This document shows, piece after piece, positions 33,069-42,728 of a DNA stretch of 64,000 nt (position 1 is its first letter; each line of letters begins with the position of its first letter). A program made the translations under genes and the position numbers. The stretch lies in the NCBI GenBank assembly GCA_965247225.1, contig CBDFGT010000019.1:124001-188000 (forward strand), read 5' to 3'. The notes beneath the pieces are model-generated. The model worked only from the letters and a program-made list of their open reading frames with translations. It was not told the DNA's origin and searched no databases. Source of the DNA: CBDFGT01 sp965247225. Lineage in GTDB: Bacteria; Pseudomonadota; Alphaproteobacteria; Rhizobiales; Rhizobiaceae.

Positions 33069-34031
33069 ATGATTGAGATTACAGGTCTTGTTCTTCCCTT
33101 TTTCGGTTTGATATTTCTGGGCTATTGTGCAGCAAAAATCAACCGGCAACAGCCGGAGGCTTTGGACTGGCTCAATTTTTTCGTTGTGTATGTTGCACTC
33201 CCCGCGCTGTTTTTCAAACTGGTCAGCAAGACACCCATTGAACAGCTGACAAGGGTCGATTTTATTGTGGCCAATATTCTGGCCACCTATTCAATATTTG
33301 CCCTGGTTTTCTGCACAGGCCTCTTGATCCGCAAATCAACGCTGCAGGAATCAGCGATACAGGCATTGGCCGGTGCCTATGGCAATATCGGCTATATGGG
33401 GCCCGGACTGGCCCTTCTGGCCTTCGGAGAGAAAGCGGCTGTGCCTGTTGCGCTGATTTTCTGCTTTGAAAACATGCTGCATTTCATGGTAACACCGGCT
33501 CTGATGGCCATGGGTGGCGGTTCCAGACAGTCCAAATGGCAGATTGCTTTGGATATCCTGCGAAAAATCGGCTTTCATCCGTTCATACTGGCAACGGCTG
33601 CGGGTTTTGTCGCGGCCTTCTTCCAGTTTCAGGCTCCGGTTCCCCTCCAGCGCCTGATCGACTATCTGGCGCAGGCTGCGGCACCCTGTGCATTGTTTGC
33701 CATGGGCGTCACACTGGCCATCCGCCCGCTGAAGCGCATTCCGGTGGAGCTTGGTTACATCGTACCAGTGAAGCTGATTGTGCTTCCGCTGGTTATGTAC
33801 ACAGTTCTTTCAGCCTTCGGAAATTTCGATCCTGTATGGGTCTTTACCGCGGTTTTGCTGGCATCGCTGCCAACGGCCACCAATGTCTTCGTACTGGGCC
33901 AGCAATACGGGGTCTGGCAGGAGCGGGCCTCTGCCACGATCCTGATCACAACCGTGCTGTCTGTCGGAACCGTGTCTTTGGCGCTCTATGCCATCACGTC
34001 CGGCATGTTACCGCCGGATCTGTTTCCGTAA
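33069..34031 (+). CDS. AEC family transporter
   Basis: Auxin-efflux-carrier type permease, 320 residues with about ten hydrophobic helices. It has the N-terminal MIEITGLVLPFFGLIFLGY and the family-typical AGAYGNIGYMGPGLALLAFG near residue 100. The second half repeats the fold (PCALFAMGVTLAIRPLKR, TNVFVLGQQYGVWQERAS). The start ATG 33069 fits the first helix; the upstream extension of the frame is polar and unlike the family. Its substrate, probably a small carboxylate or amino acid, is unknown. The last 24 bases overlap the convergent ubiH-like gene. Confidence 0.88.
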   Translation: MIEITGLVLPFFGLIFLGYCAAKINRQQPEALDWLNFFVVYVALPALFFKLVSKTPIEQLTRVDFIVANILATYSIFALVFCTGLLIRKSTLQESAIQALAGAYGNIGYMGPGLALLAFGEKAAVPVALIFCFENMLHFMVTPALMAMGGGSRQSKWQIALDILRKIGFHPFILATAAGFVAAFFQFQAPVPLQRLIDYLAQAAAPCALFAMGVTLAIRPLKRIPVELGYIVPVKLIVLPLVMYTVLSAFGNFDPVWVFTAVLLASLPTATNVFVLGQQYGVWQERASATILITTVLSVGTVSLALYAITSGMLPPDLFP

Positions 34032-35213
34032 CATGTCCGGAAAGGTTCTGAAGGCTCTGCCCGGCTCTATACCTTCCTGCATGATGAAATTCTTGAACGG
34101 CCTGACACTGGCCAGAAAATGCAGGCCGCCGGCCCGTAACATCTGTACCGGCAGGAACCCTGAAAGCAGGGACCGGTTCAAAAGATCAACACTTGCGGTA
34201 CGGCTGTGAACGTCCAGCCGTCTTTTGCGGTCAAAACGGTCGCCGGTCCCGGGCGCAAGCCCATGTCCGGCTTTCGGACCGGCGAGTTCACAAAGGGCCA
34301 TGATATCGCGCAGGCTGAGATTGAGACCCTGGGCTCCGATTGGCGGAAACACATGGGCCGCCTCACCGATCAGTGCCACATTGCCAGTGCCGAACTGTCT
34401 GGCAGCCATGCCGGAAAGCGGCCAGACCTGAACCGGACCCGCCACGGCCACCTTGCCCAATACAGACTGCATGCACTGTTCAATCTGCCGGGAAAGCGCC
34501 TCCGGGCCGAGTGACACCAGCCTGTCTGCGCCACCGGCATCCTGAACCCAGACCAGGCTTGACCGGTTGCCGGGCAGCGGCACCTGGGTAAAAGGTCCGG
34601 TTTGCGTATGAAATTCCGTCGACATGTTTCCGTGCGGAAGTGAATGTTCAAAGTTCAGGACGACCGCAGTTTGCGGATAGGCCCATCTGCGCACATCAAT
34701 GCCGGCGCTGGAGCGCACAAAAGAATTGCGCCCGTCGGCCGCGATCACAAATCCTGCCGTAACCGTCATATCCGTATCAAGACCGAGAACAACAGGCGTT
34801 GCGGACAGATCAATGGATGTGCAACTGGCATGCATTTCAGTGATACCGGCATGGGCCTGAACGGCTGCGCGCAATTCTGACAGAAGCGCAGAATTGGGGA
34901 TATTGTAACCAAAAGCCTCAAGCCCGATTTCGCTTGACTGGAACCGCACCGGCGGTGCACGGAACAAGCGGTTTGTGCCGTCAAGAATCTGCAGGGTGGA
35001 TAGTGCTGCCGCATGCGGAAGAACGGCCTGCCAGACCCCGAGTTCTTCCAGAAACCGGATGGATTGTGCCATCAGGGCTGTTGTTCGGCTATCCTCACGG
35101 GAAGGTGCAGGCGCGATCAGGGCCGTTTTGTAACCCAGATTGCCCAAGGCCAGCGCGGCCACCGAACCGGCAAGACCTCCGCCCACAATCGCAAAGTCAA
35201 ACTCAGCCATCAT
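34008..35213 (-). CDS. UbiH/UbiF-family FAD-dependent hydroxylase (ubiquinone biosynthesis)
   Basis: Flavoprotein monooxygenase of 401 residues, probably hydroxylating a ubiquinone precursor ring. The N-terminal dinucleotide fold reads FDFAIVGGGLAGSVAALALG, the DG motif is AADGRNSFVR near residue 157, and the second FAD motif is VALIGEAAHVFPPIGAQGLN near 278, where Gly-Glu-Ala stands in place of the usual GDAAH. The ring position hydroxylated cannot be fixed from sequence, hence no gene symbol. Confidence 0.9.
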   Translation of the reverse strand: MMAEFDFAIVGGGLAGSVAALALGNLGYKTALIAPAPSREDSRTTALMAQSIRFLEELGVWQAVLPHAAALSTLQILDGTNRLFRAPPVRFQSSEIGLEAFGYNIPNSALLSELRAAVQAHAGITEMHASCTSIDLSATPVVLGLDTDMTVTAGFVIAADGRNSFVRSSAGIDVRRWAYPQTAVVLNFEHSLPHGNMSTEFHTQTGPFTQVPLPGNRSSLVWVQDAGGADRLVSLGPEALSRQIEQCMQSVLGKVAVAGPVQVWPLSGMAARQFGTGNVALIGEAAHVFPPIGAQGLNLSLRDIMALCELAGPKAGHGLAPGTGDRFDRKRRLDVHSRTASVDLLNRSLLSGFLPVQMLRAGGLHFLASVRPFKNFIMQEGIEPGRAFRTFPDMLRKQIRR

Positions 35214-35241
35214 CCCGTCCTGTTTGCTGCCACTTTTACAG

Positions 35242-35350
35242 CATAAAGAGTGTTGCGATGTTCAAGATCCGCTTGTTACTCTTTAAGCCTTTGTTCTTAT
35301 GCGTGTCGTTCTCGCAAAACCGCTGCACACTTTTGCGCGACACGCATAAG
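35242..35350 (-). repeat. RIME/Bru-RS-like palindromic repeat, copy C
   Basis: Reverse orientation relative to copy A. It carries CTCGCAAAACCGCTGCACAC, TTTTGCGCGACACGC and CATAAAGAGTGTTGCGATG. Located between the ubiH-like start and pcs. Confidence 0.82.
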
Positions 35351-35487
35351 ATAGAACAGACCGGACGCATTGCACACAAAAATCAGAGGATTTATTGCCG
35401 CAGGCAGGGTTTTTGCTGACTTTGAATGCAAAGCTGGACATAGTCACACGATGTGAGATATTGCCGACAATATGACGGTGTTGGGGG

Positions 35488-36213
35488 ATGATGAAGATTT
35501 TCAATTACAGGCGCGTTCCATACGCTGAAATGCGCGCCTTTTCAGTTCATATCCTGACGGCTTCCGGCTCATTTCTGGCTTTTCTGGGCGTTGTTGCAGC
35601 CGCTGAAAAGGAATTTGTGGCCATGTTCTGGTGGCTGGGGCTGGCGCTTTTTGTCGATGGAATCGATGGCCCCATCGCGCGCAAGGTGCGCGTCAAGGAA
35701 GTTCTGCCCAATTGGTCCGGCGATACGCTGGACAATATTATCGACTATGTAACCTATGTTTTGCTGCCTGCCTTCGCGCTCTATCAAAGCGACATGATCG
35801 GGAAACCATGGTCCTTTATGGCAGCCGGTGCCATTGTTGTTTCCAGCGCCATTTATTATGCCGATACGGGCATGAAAACCGCGGAACACTTCTTTTCCGG
35901 CTTTCCCGTTGTCTGGAATATGGTGATCTTCACACTCTTTGTAATTGATGCGAGCGAAACTACGGCGTCCATTATTGTTTTGATATCGGTTATCCTGACC
36001 TTCCTGCCGATCAATTTCCTGCATCCGGTCAGGGTCAGGCGATTGCGAAAGCTTAATTTGACGATCTTCCTCGCCTGGGCCGGCCTTGGCATTTATGCGC
36101 TGCTGCTGCATTTTCAAACACCTGTCTGGGTGTCTGCCGGCGTCATAGTGTCCGGACTTTATCTGTATTGTATCGGTGCCGTGCTGCAATGGTTTCCCGA
36201 TTTCGGAAAATGA
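35488..36213 (+). CDS. pcs: Phosphatidylcholine synthase
   Basis: Membrane CDP-alcohol phosphatidyltransferase that condenses choline with CDP-diacylglycerol, a pathway known in rhizobia and Brucella, 241 residues. The CDP-alcohol motif is spread over DGIDGPIARKVRV and GDTLDNIIDY near residues 54-88 (D-G-x2-A-R ... G-x3-D-x3-D). About eight hydrophobic helices follow. It permits PC formation from host-derived choline and points to a host-associated or soil lifestyle. Confidence 0.95.
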   Translation: MMKIFNYRRVPYAEMRAFSVHILTASGSFLAFLGVVAAAEKEFVAMFWWLGLALFVDGIDGPIARKVRVKEVLPNWSGDTLDNIIDYVTYVLLPAFALYQSDMIGKPWSFMAAGAIVVSSAIYYADTGMKTAEHFFSGFPVVWNMVIFTLFVIDASETTASIIVLISVILTFLPINFLHPVRVRRLRKLNLTIFLAWAGLGIYALLLHFQTPVWVSAGVIVSGLYLYCIGAVLQWFPDFGK

Positions 36214-36426
36214 AATGGCTTATGGTGTGGCAACATGAGGGAATGTTCATTTTAGATATTGTGCGCAGCACCAAAACAGGTATCAATAAGAAACAGTTTT
36301 GCTCATGAAGAAGGCTTTTGGGCTCCGGAAATGACAAGGCTGACAAGAGTGGAACAGGCTACGTTTTCCAGAAAGAACGCCAATAATCCGTCTTTTGGAA
36401 GCGCATGGACAGAGGGATAACGCTGG

Positions 36427-37995
36427 GTGGCAGAAACGGCGACCGTCGCGAACGGGCAGCTTTTGGCTGTTCGAAAACTGACCAAAATGTTTGGCCGTTT
36501 TGCCGCATGCAATGCGATTGATCTGGATATACGTGCAGGCGAAATCCATGCATTGCTGGGAGAAAACGGGGCTGGAAAATCCACACTCGTCAAGATGCTC
36601 TTTGGTGTCCTTGCCCCGACAGGCGGCCAGATCGTCTGGAATGGCGAGCCTGTGCGCATTACCAGTCCGGGCCATGCCCGGAAACTTGGTATAGGCATGG
36701 TATTCCAGCATTTTTCCTTGTTTGAAGCCTTGACGGTTGCCGAAAACATTGCGCTTTCTCTTGATCCAAACATACCGCTGGACAGGATCGCGCAGGAATC
36801 TGCCGATCTTTCCAGAGCCTATGGGCTGCCGCTGGATCCTGATGCCCATGTTGCCGATCTGTCAGTTGGCGAACGTCAGCGCATTGAAATTGTTCGGGTT
36901 CTTTTGCAAAACCCCAAGTTGATCATCCTCGATGAGCCAACATCTGTGCTGACACCGCAAGAAGCGGACCGGCTGTTTGAAACACTGGAAAAGCTGAAAA
37001 GTGAAGGTCGCTCTGTCCTGTATATCAGCCATCGGCTGGATGAGGTTCAGCGCATGTGTGACCGGGCAACTGTATTGCGTCATGGCAAGGTCACAGGTGC
37101 ATGCGATCCGCGCAAGGAAACAGCAGGGTCTTTGGCCCGCATGATGGTGGGAGCCGATGTTGCATCCGTATCGCATCCTTCCGGTTCCGGTTCGGGAGCC
37201 ATTACGCTGGAGGCCACCAATCTGTGCGCGCCCGCCAGAACACCGTTTTCCGTAGCCATTGATTCAGTCTCTTTCACGGTCAGGCAAGGGGAAATTCTGG
37301 CTATTGCCGGAGTGGCGGGCAACGGGCAGGGCGAACTGTTTGATGTCTTGTCCGGTGAAACTCCCGTTGCAGACAATGCTGCACTGAAAATATGCCAGAA
37401 GCCTGTGGGTAACCTTGGGATCAATGCGAGGCGGTTGCTAGGGGCGGGGTTTGTTCCGGAAGAACGGCATGGCCATGCGGCGGTGACCGGCCTGAAACTG
37501 TCTGACAACCTGGTTCTGGCCCGCAGCCAGTCGGATCGCCAGACATTTCTGAGCGGCGGCTTTCTGGGTGTCATCGTTCGGCCCGTCATCAAGACTGTTA
37601 CGAAACGGATTTCCGATGTCATGGATGTGCGCAAAAGCGGCGAAGATCCGCTGGCAGGTTCATTGTCGGGCGGAAACCTGCAAAAATTCATTGTCGGACG
37701 TGAACTGGACCGGCAACCTGTTCTGCTGATTGTCAACCAGCCAACCTGGGGCGTGGATGCGGGTGCTGCCAGCCGCATCCGTCAGGCGCTTGTGGACCTT
37801 GCAAAGTCCGGCTCGGCTGTTGTGATCATCAGTCAGGATCTGGATGAAATTTTTGAAGTGGCAACGAAAATCGCCGTTATTTCGGACGGGGCATTGTCGC
37901 ATGCCTATCCGGCCGGTGAACTGAACAGGGAAAAGATAGGACTGCTGATGGGGGGCATGCATTCGGCACAAAAAGAGGTGGTCCATGCGCATTGA
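36427..37995 (+). CDS. ABC transporter ATP-binding protein (second BMP-type importer)
   Basis: Double ATPase of 522 residues in the same family as the protein at 26579. N-terminal Walker A is GENGAGKST near residue 46, with signature LSVGERQRIEIVRVL and Walker B LIILDEPTSVLTP. The C-terminal half has degenerate Walker A GVAGNGQGEL and signature LSGGNLQKF. The probable start is GTG 36427, preceded by AGAGGGATAAC. It opens an operon with two permeases and the binding protein last, unlike the island importer where the binding protein is first. It overlaps the next gene by 11 bases. Confidence 0.93.
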   Translation: MAETATVANGQLLAVRKLTKMFGRFAACNAIDLDIRAGEIHALLGENGAGKSTLVKMLFGVLAPTGGQIVWNGEPVRITSPGHARKLGIGMVFQHFSLFEALTVAENIALSLDPNIPLDRIAQESADLSRAYGLPLDPDAHVADLSVGERQRIEIVRVLLQNPKLIILDEPTSVLTPQEADRLFETLEKLKSEGRSVLYISHRLDEVQRMCDRATVLRHGKVTGACDPRKETAGSLARMMVGADVASVSHPSGSGSGAITLEATNLCAPARTPFSVAIDSVSFTVRQGEILAIAGVAGNGQGELFDVLSGETPVADNAALKICQKPVGNLGINARRLLGAGFVPEERHGHAAVTGLKLSDNLVLARSQSDRQTFLSGGFLGVIVRPVIKTVTKRISDVMDVRKSGEDPLAGSLSGGNLQKFIVGRELDRQPVLLIVNQPTWGVDAGAASRIRQALVDLAKSGSAVVIISQDLDEIFEVATKIAVISDGALSHAYPAGELNREKIGLLMGGMHSAQKEVVHAH

Positions 37996-39076
37996 GCTGG
38001 AAAAACGCCCGCAGCCTTCCACATCCTATGCCATTCTGTCACCGTTTCTGGCGCTGGGTCTGACGGTTTTCTTCGGCGCGATCATGTTCGTCCTTCTGGG
38101 CAAGGAGCCGGTCAACGCACTTTACCAGTTCTTCATTGCGCCTTTGACCGAAGTCTGGTCATTGCATGAACTTGCCATCAAGGCAGGCCCTCTGATTTTG
38201 ATCGGTGTCGGCCTGTCTGTCTGTTACAGGTCGAACAACTGGAATATCGGTGCCGAGGGCCAGTTCATTGTCGGGGCCATTTTCGGCTCCATTGTGCCGA
38301 TCGTGTTTTACGACTCGCATTCGATGCTGTTGCTGCCGGTCATGATGCTGATGGGCATGCTGGGCGGTGCGCTCTATGCCGGCATTCCGGCGCTCCTGAA
38401 ATCGCATTTCAACACGAATGAAATCCTGACAAGCCTGATGCTGGTCTATATCGCCCAGTTGTTTCTCGACTGGCTGGTGCGCGGTCCGTGGCGCAATCCG
38501 GAAGGGCAGGGCTTCCCGGAAACCCGCAGCTTCGTGACAGAAGCCGTTTTGCCGGAAGTTCTGGGCTCCGGACGGGCGCATTACGGCATTGTCTTTGCCC
38601 TGGTTGCAGCCGTCCTCATCTGGTTCATGATGCGGTATACCCTGAAAGGCTTCGAGATCATTGTTCTGGGACAATCGGAACGTGCAGGTCGGTTTGCAGG
38701 GTTCTCGTCCAGAAAAATGATCTGGTTTTCCATGCTGCTTTCCGGTGCACTTGCAGGTCTTGCCGGTATTTCGGAAGTCAGCGGTGCCATCGGCCACCTG
38801 CAACCTGTCATTTCTCCCGGTTATGGGTTCACGGCCATTATCGTGGCCTTCCTTGGTCGCCTGAACCCTCTTGGTATCGTGGCGTCCGGTTTTGTGCTGG
38901 CCCTGACCTATCTTGGCGGAGAAGGTGCACAATTGACCATCGGCGTTTCTGAAAAGGTCACCCGCGTATTCCAGGGATTGCTTCTTTTCTTCATCCTGTC
39001 CTGCGATACGCTCATCGTGTACAGGGTACGGGTAGTTTGGCGAAAGGTCACTGAAACAGTGACCGGAGGTGCATGA
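37985..39076 (+). CDS. ABC transporter permease (second BMP-type importer, first subunit)
   Basis: A 363-residue permease with about ten membrane helices. FNTNEILTSLMLVYIAQL near residue 140 corresponds to the NEI-SLML segment of the island permease, and the loop LKGFEIIVLGQSERAGRFAG near 219 is the presumed ATPase contact. Its start lies inside the end of the ATPase gene, and its stop overlaps the next start. Confidence 0.92.
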   Translation: MRIELEKRPQPSTSYAILSPFLALGLTVFFGAIMFVLLGKEPVNALYQFFIAPLTEVWSLHELAIKAGPLILIGVGLSVCYRSNNWNIGAEGQFIVGAIFGSIVPIVFYDSHSMLLLPVMMLMGMLGGALYAGIPALLKSHFNTNEILTSLMLVYIAQLFLDWLVRGPWRNPEGQGFPETRSFVTEAVLPEVLGSGRAHYGIVFALVAAVLIWFMMRYTLKGFEIIVLGQSERAGRFAGFSSRKMIWFSMLLSGALAGLAGISEVSGAIGHLQPVISPGYGFTAIIVAFLGRLNPLGIVASGFVLALTYLGGEGAQLTIGVSEKVTRVFQGLLLFFILSCDTLIVYRVRVVWRKVTETVTGGA

Positions 39077-39996
39077 TGGCGATGCTTGAACTCATTCTGC
39101 TGACCATTATTACCGCAGCAACCCCGCTCGTTCTGGCGTCTCTGGGGGAACTTGTCACCGAACGTTCCGGGGTTTTGAACCTTGGCGTTGAAGGTATGAT
39201 GATCGTCGGTGCCGTCTTTGCTTTTGTTATCACCAAGCTCACCGGGTCTGCCTATCTTGGTATGCTGGCCGGCATGGGTGCCGGTGTGCTGTTTTCATCG
39301 CTGTTCGGGTTCATGGTTCTCACACTGGTGACAAACCAGGTTGCAACCGGCCTTGCCCTGACCATTCTGGGGCTTGGAATGTCTGGCATGATCGGTGAAA
39401 ACTATGTTGGCCAGCCCGGCATAAAACTCGCGCAACTGCCGGTTCCGCTTCTGTCGGACATTCCCTTTGTCGGCAGGCTCCTGTTCAACCAGGATCTGAT
39501 CTTCTATATAACGATTGCCCTTGTGACAGGAACCAACTGGTTTCTCTTCAGGACAAGATCGGGTCTGAAGTTGCGCGCCGTTGGTGACAGCCACACTTCA
39601 GCCCATGCGCTGGGAACCAAGGTCATTGCCATACGCTATCTTGCCGTGATGTTCGGCGGTGCCTGCGCGGGGCTGGCCGGTGCCCAGTTGACACTGGTCT
39701 ACACACCGCAATGGGTGGAAAACATGACGGCAGGGCGCGGCTGGATTGCTCTGGCCCTGGTTGTCTTTGCGTCATGGCGACCATGGAGGATTTTGCTGGG
39801 CGGTTACCTGTTTGGAGCCGTATCAATCCTGCAATTGCATGCGCAGGCCTATGGCATTGGTATTCCGTCCCAGTTTCTGTCGGCATTGCCATATGTGGCG
39901 ACCGTTGTCGTTCTCATACTCATTTCCCGAAATCGGCGCATGACGCTGATCAATACGCCTGCTTCGCTCGGCAAGTCCTTTGTGCCTGATCGATGA
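39073..39996 (+). CDS. ABC transporter permease (second BMP-type importer, second subunit)
   Basis: A 307-residue permease resembling the island gene at 29205: TPLVLASLGELVTERSGVLN and LGVEGMMIVG near the N-terminus, and SAHALGTKVIAIRYLA near residue 176. Two adjacent ATG codons (39073 and 39076) follow GGAGGT at 39065-39070; the second has the better spacing, and the difference is one residue. Confidence 0.92.
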   Translation: MMAMLELILLTIITAATPLVLASLGELVTERSGVLNLGVEGMMIVGAVFAFVITKLTGSAYLGMLAGMGAGVLFSSLFGFMVLTLVTNQVATGLALTILGLGMSGMIGENYVGQPGIKLAQLPVPLLSDIPFVGRLLFNQDLIFYITIALVTGTNWFLFRTRSGLKLRAVGDSHTSAHALGTKVIAIRYLAVMFGGACAGLAGAQLTLVYTPQWVENMTAGRGWIALALVVFASWRPWRILLGGYLFGAVSILQLHAQAYGIGIPSQFLSALPYVATVVVLILISRNRRMTLINTPASLGKSFVPDR

Positions 39997-40031
39997 TTTT
40001 TCCCTGACTTAAACAACCTCCGGAGGCTCTC

Positions 40032-41102
40032 ATGAAAAAACTTCTCCTCGCACTGGCGACCACCGCAGCCATGATTGGCGCAACGGTTGCAGCACATGCT
40101 GCAGACAAGACAAAGGTTTGCTTCATCTATCTCGGATCCAAAACTGACGGCGGCTGGACACAGGGTCATGAAACAGGCCGCCTGGCGCTGGAAGCGGCTC
40201 TTGGTGACAAGGTCGAGACCCCGTATCTTGAAAATGTTCCCGAAGGCCCGGATGCAGAACGCGCGATAGAGCGCATGGCGCGCTCCGGCTGCAAGCTGAT
40301 TTTCACGACATCCTTCGGCTATATGGAGCCAACGCTGAAAGTGGCTGCCAAATTCCCGGATGTAAAATTCGAGCACGCAACCGGCTACAAGACAGCACCC
40401 AATGTTGCGACCTACAATTCCCGTTTCTACGAAGGCCGTTACATTATCGGCCAGATTGCCGGCAAAATGTCAAAGACAGGTGTTGCAGGCTATATCGCGT
40501 CCTTCCCGATTCCTGAAGTTGTTGGCGGTATCAATGCCTTCCTTTTGGGCGCACGGACTGTAAACCCGGATTTCAAGATGAAAGTCATCTGGGTGAACAC
40601 ATGGTTTGATCCGGGCAAGGAAGCGGACGCTGCCAAGGCCCTGATCGACCAGGGCGTCGATATTCTGACCCAGCATACCGATACGACGGCACCAATGCAG
40701 GTAGCGGAAGAACGCGGAATCTATGCTTTCGGCCAGGCATCCGACATGATCGCAGCGGGTCCAAAGGCGCAATTGTCTGCCATCGTTGACACATGGGGCC
40801 CGTATTACATCAAGCGCACCCAGGCGCTGCTGGATGGCAAATGGGAATCAACCATGAGCTGGGATGGCCTGAAAGACGGTATCCTGACAATGGCACCCTA
40901 CACCAATATGCCTGACGATGTGAAAGCCATGGCAATGGCAACCGAAGCAAAAATCAAGTCCGGCGAATTGAAGCCATTCACCGGTCCGATCAACAAGCAG
41001 GACGGCACGGTCTGGCTGAAAGAAGGCGAAACGGCCGACGACGGCACGCTGGCCGGCATGAACTTTTACGTTGAAGGCGTCGATGACAAACTGCCGCAAT
41101 AA
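40032..41102 (+). CDS. BMP-family ABC transporter substrate-binding protein (second importer)
   Basis: Periplasmic binding protein of 356 residues with a clear signal peptide (MKKLLLALATTAAMIGATVA, then AHAAD). Family landmarks: FIYLGSKTDGGWTQGHETGR near residue 32, FTTSFGYMEP near 95 and VDILTQHTDTTAPMQVAEE near 208. The Trp-containing ligand region and the HTD motif differ from the island BMP protein (PIAGGTGIG), so the two importers probably prefer different ligands. GGAGG precedes the ATG, and a strong terminator follows. Confidence 0.93.
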   Translation: MKKLLLALATTAAMIGATVAAHAADKTKVCFIYLGSKTDGGWTQGHETGRLALEAALGDKVETPYLENVPEGPDAERAIERMARSGCKLIFTTSFGYMEPTLKVAAKFPDVKFEHATGYKTAPNVATYNSRFYEGRYIIGQIAGKMSKTGVAGYIASFPIPEVVGGINAFLLGARTVNPDFKMKVIWVNTWFDPGKEADAAKALIDQGVDILTQHTDTTAPMQVAEERGIYAFGQASDMIAAGPKAQLSAIVDTWGPYYIKRTQALLDGKWESTMSWDGLKDGILTMAPYTNMPDDVKAMAMATEAKIKSGELKPFTGPINKQDGTVWLKEGETADDGTLAGMNFYVEGVDDKLPQ

Positions 41103-41124
41103 TGGATCCGCATGACCGGCGAAG

Positions 41125-41149
41125 AGGGCACCGCAAGGTGCCCTTTTTG
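41125..41149 (+). terminator. Intrinsic terminator of the second BMP importer operon
   Basis: Stem AGGGCACC/GGTGCCCT, loop GCAA, followed by five T. It lies 22 bases after the binding-protein stop. Confidence 0.9.
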
Positions 41150-41289
41150 TATCGCCATAGGGTCCGTTTTCGACTATCCGGCTTTTTTGTGCGATCCGCA
41201 TTTGGCTAACGGAGGTTTTTGTGACAATGTCATTCGTGAAAAGGGAGTGTTGCGATCATAAACCCACAGGGGTACCAACACGGTGAAAC

Positions 41290-42621
41290 ATGATTACCAC
41301 TGAAATAGCTGTTATTTTGATTCTTCTGTTGATCAACGCATTTTTTGCACTTTCGGAAATGGCCATTGTTTCCGCCAGCAGGCCCATATTGCGGCAAAAG
41401 GCGAAGCAGGGCGACAGGCGGGCCATAGCCGCTCTGAAACTGTCTGAGGATTCGGGCAATTTTCTTTCCACTGTACAGGTGGGAATCACACTGGTTGGAA
41501 CCTTGGCCGGTGCTTATGGCGGTGCTGCCATCGCAGACAAGGTGGCTCCTTTTCTCGATACATTTTCCTGGATCAATCCGAATGGCAATGTGATTGCCGT
41601 TGCACTGGTGGTCAGTCTGATTACCTATTTTTCCGTCATCATCGGGGAACTCATTCCCAAGCAGGTGGCGCTTGCCAATGCCGAAGGTCTGGCGATGCTG
41701 GTTGCCAGACCGATGACGCTTCTGTCAAAATTGACGGCACCACTGGTCATCCTGTTTGAAACTTCGGCCAATCTGATCCTGAAACTGACCGGCATATTGT
41801 CGGCAACCAAGGATGAAGTGACAGAAGCCGAGGTGCAGGCCGTTCTGGCGGAAGGAGCGGAAAGCGGTGCGATTGAAAAATCCGAGCATGACATGCTTCG
41901 CCGCATCATCAGACTTGGGGACCGCTCGGTGAAGTCGATCATGACACACCGGACGGAAGTAGTGTTCCTGCATGTTGATGATACATTCGTCGAGCTGCGT
42001 GCGCAGATTCTCAAGGCAGGCCACTCCCGCTATCCGGTGGTGGACGATGAGGATACGGTGATCGGTGCCGTGCAGGCAAAAGACATTCTGGAGGCGGCCC
42101 TGTCCAAATCCTCTTTCACATTGCGGGATTTCATCAAGGACATCCACACGCTGCCGGAAACGACCTCATGCCTTAAAGTGCTGGAAACCTTCAAGGAATC
42201 CAGGATTCAGCTCGCCATCATTGTTGACGAATACGGAAGCACCGAAGGCATTGTCACAACGGCAGATATTCTGGAAGCCATTATCGGAATCATACCCTCC
42301 AACTATGATGACGTCGAGCATGCGCTCATCCTGGAGCGTGAAGACGGCAGCTTCCTGATTGATGGACGCACACCTGCCCATGAAATCCAGCTGTATTTCG
42401 GACTTGATGATTTCGACGGTGAAGGCGATTTTGAAACCATTGCCGGTTACATGGTCCAGCAATTGCGCAAGACCCCGCAGGAGGGCGATGTGCTGGAGCG
42501 ATTCGGCTACCGGCTTGAAATCGTCGATATGGATGGACGCCGGATCGACAAGATTTTGATGCAGCAGATCACACCGGACTTGCAAAATCCTGACAGGGAT
42601 CGCGATGACAGCGTCGTCTGA
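41290..42621 (+). CDS. CNNM/HlyC-CorC family membrane protein with CBS domains
   Basis: A 443-residue protein with an N-terminal DUF21/CNNM membrane domain (ITTEIAVILILLLINAFFAL, then FALSEMAIVSASRP with the conserved S-x-x-E, and LVSLITYFSVIIGELIPKQ). A pair of CBS domains follows at about residues 215-335 (MTHRTEVVFLH; VDEYGSTEGIVTTADILEAI) and a C-terminal transporter-associated domain. Often annotated as hemolysin, but the family is linked to magnesium or cobalt transport. Cytoplasmic CBS domains probably sense nucleotides. Confidence 0.92.
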   Translation: MITTEIAVILILLLINAFFALSEMAIVSASRPILRQKAKQGDRRAIAALKLSEDSGNFLSTVQVGITLVGTLAGAYGGAAIADKVAPFLDTFSWINPNGNVIAVALVVSLITYFSVIIGELIPKQVALANAEGLAMLVARPMTLLSKLTAPLVILFETSANLILKLTGILSATKDEVTEAEVQAVLAEGAESGAIEKSEHDMLRRIIRLGDRSVKSIMTHRTEVVFLHVDDTFVELRAQILKAGHSRYPVVDDEDTVIGAVQAKDILEAALSKSSFTLRDFIKDIHTLPETTSCLKVLETFKESRIQLAIIVDEYGSTEGIVTTADILEAIIGIIPSNYDDVEHALILEREDGSFLIDGRTPAHEIQLYFGLDDFDGEGDFETIAGYMVQQLRKTPQEGDVLERFGYRLEIVDMDGRRIDKILMQQITPDLQNPDRDRDDSVV

Positions 42622-42728
42622 AACCATTTCCGCAAATGCAGAGGCGCGGGCTTCTGAAAGTTTCATGACTTCCATTTACAGCCTGTTCTGTTATGAAACT
42701 GGCAAATATGTGAGGGTGGAGAAACAGC

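Noticed and set aside
40017..40026. Palindrome CCTCCGGAGG before the second BMP gene as operator
   Set aside because: It is the ribosome binding site with a chance complementary half; no loop for a hairpin and no second copy at other promoters.
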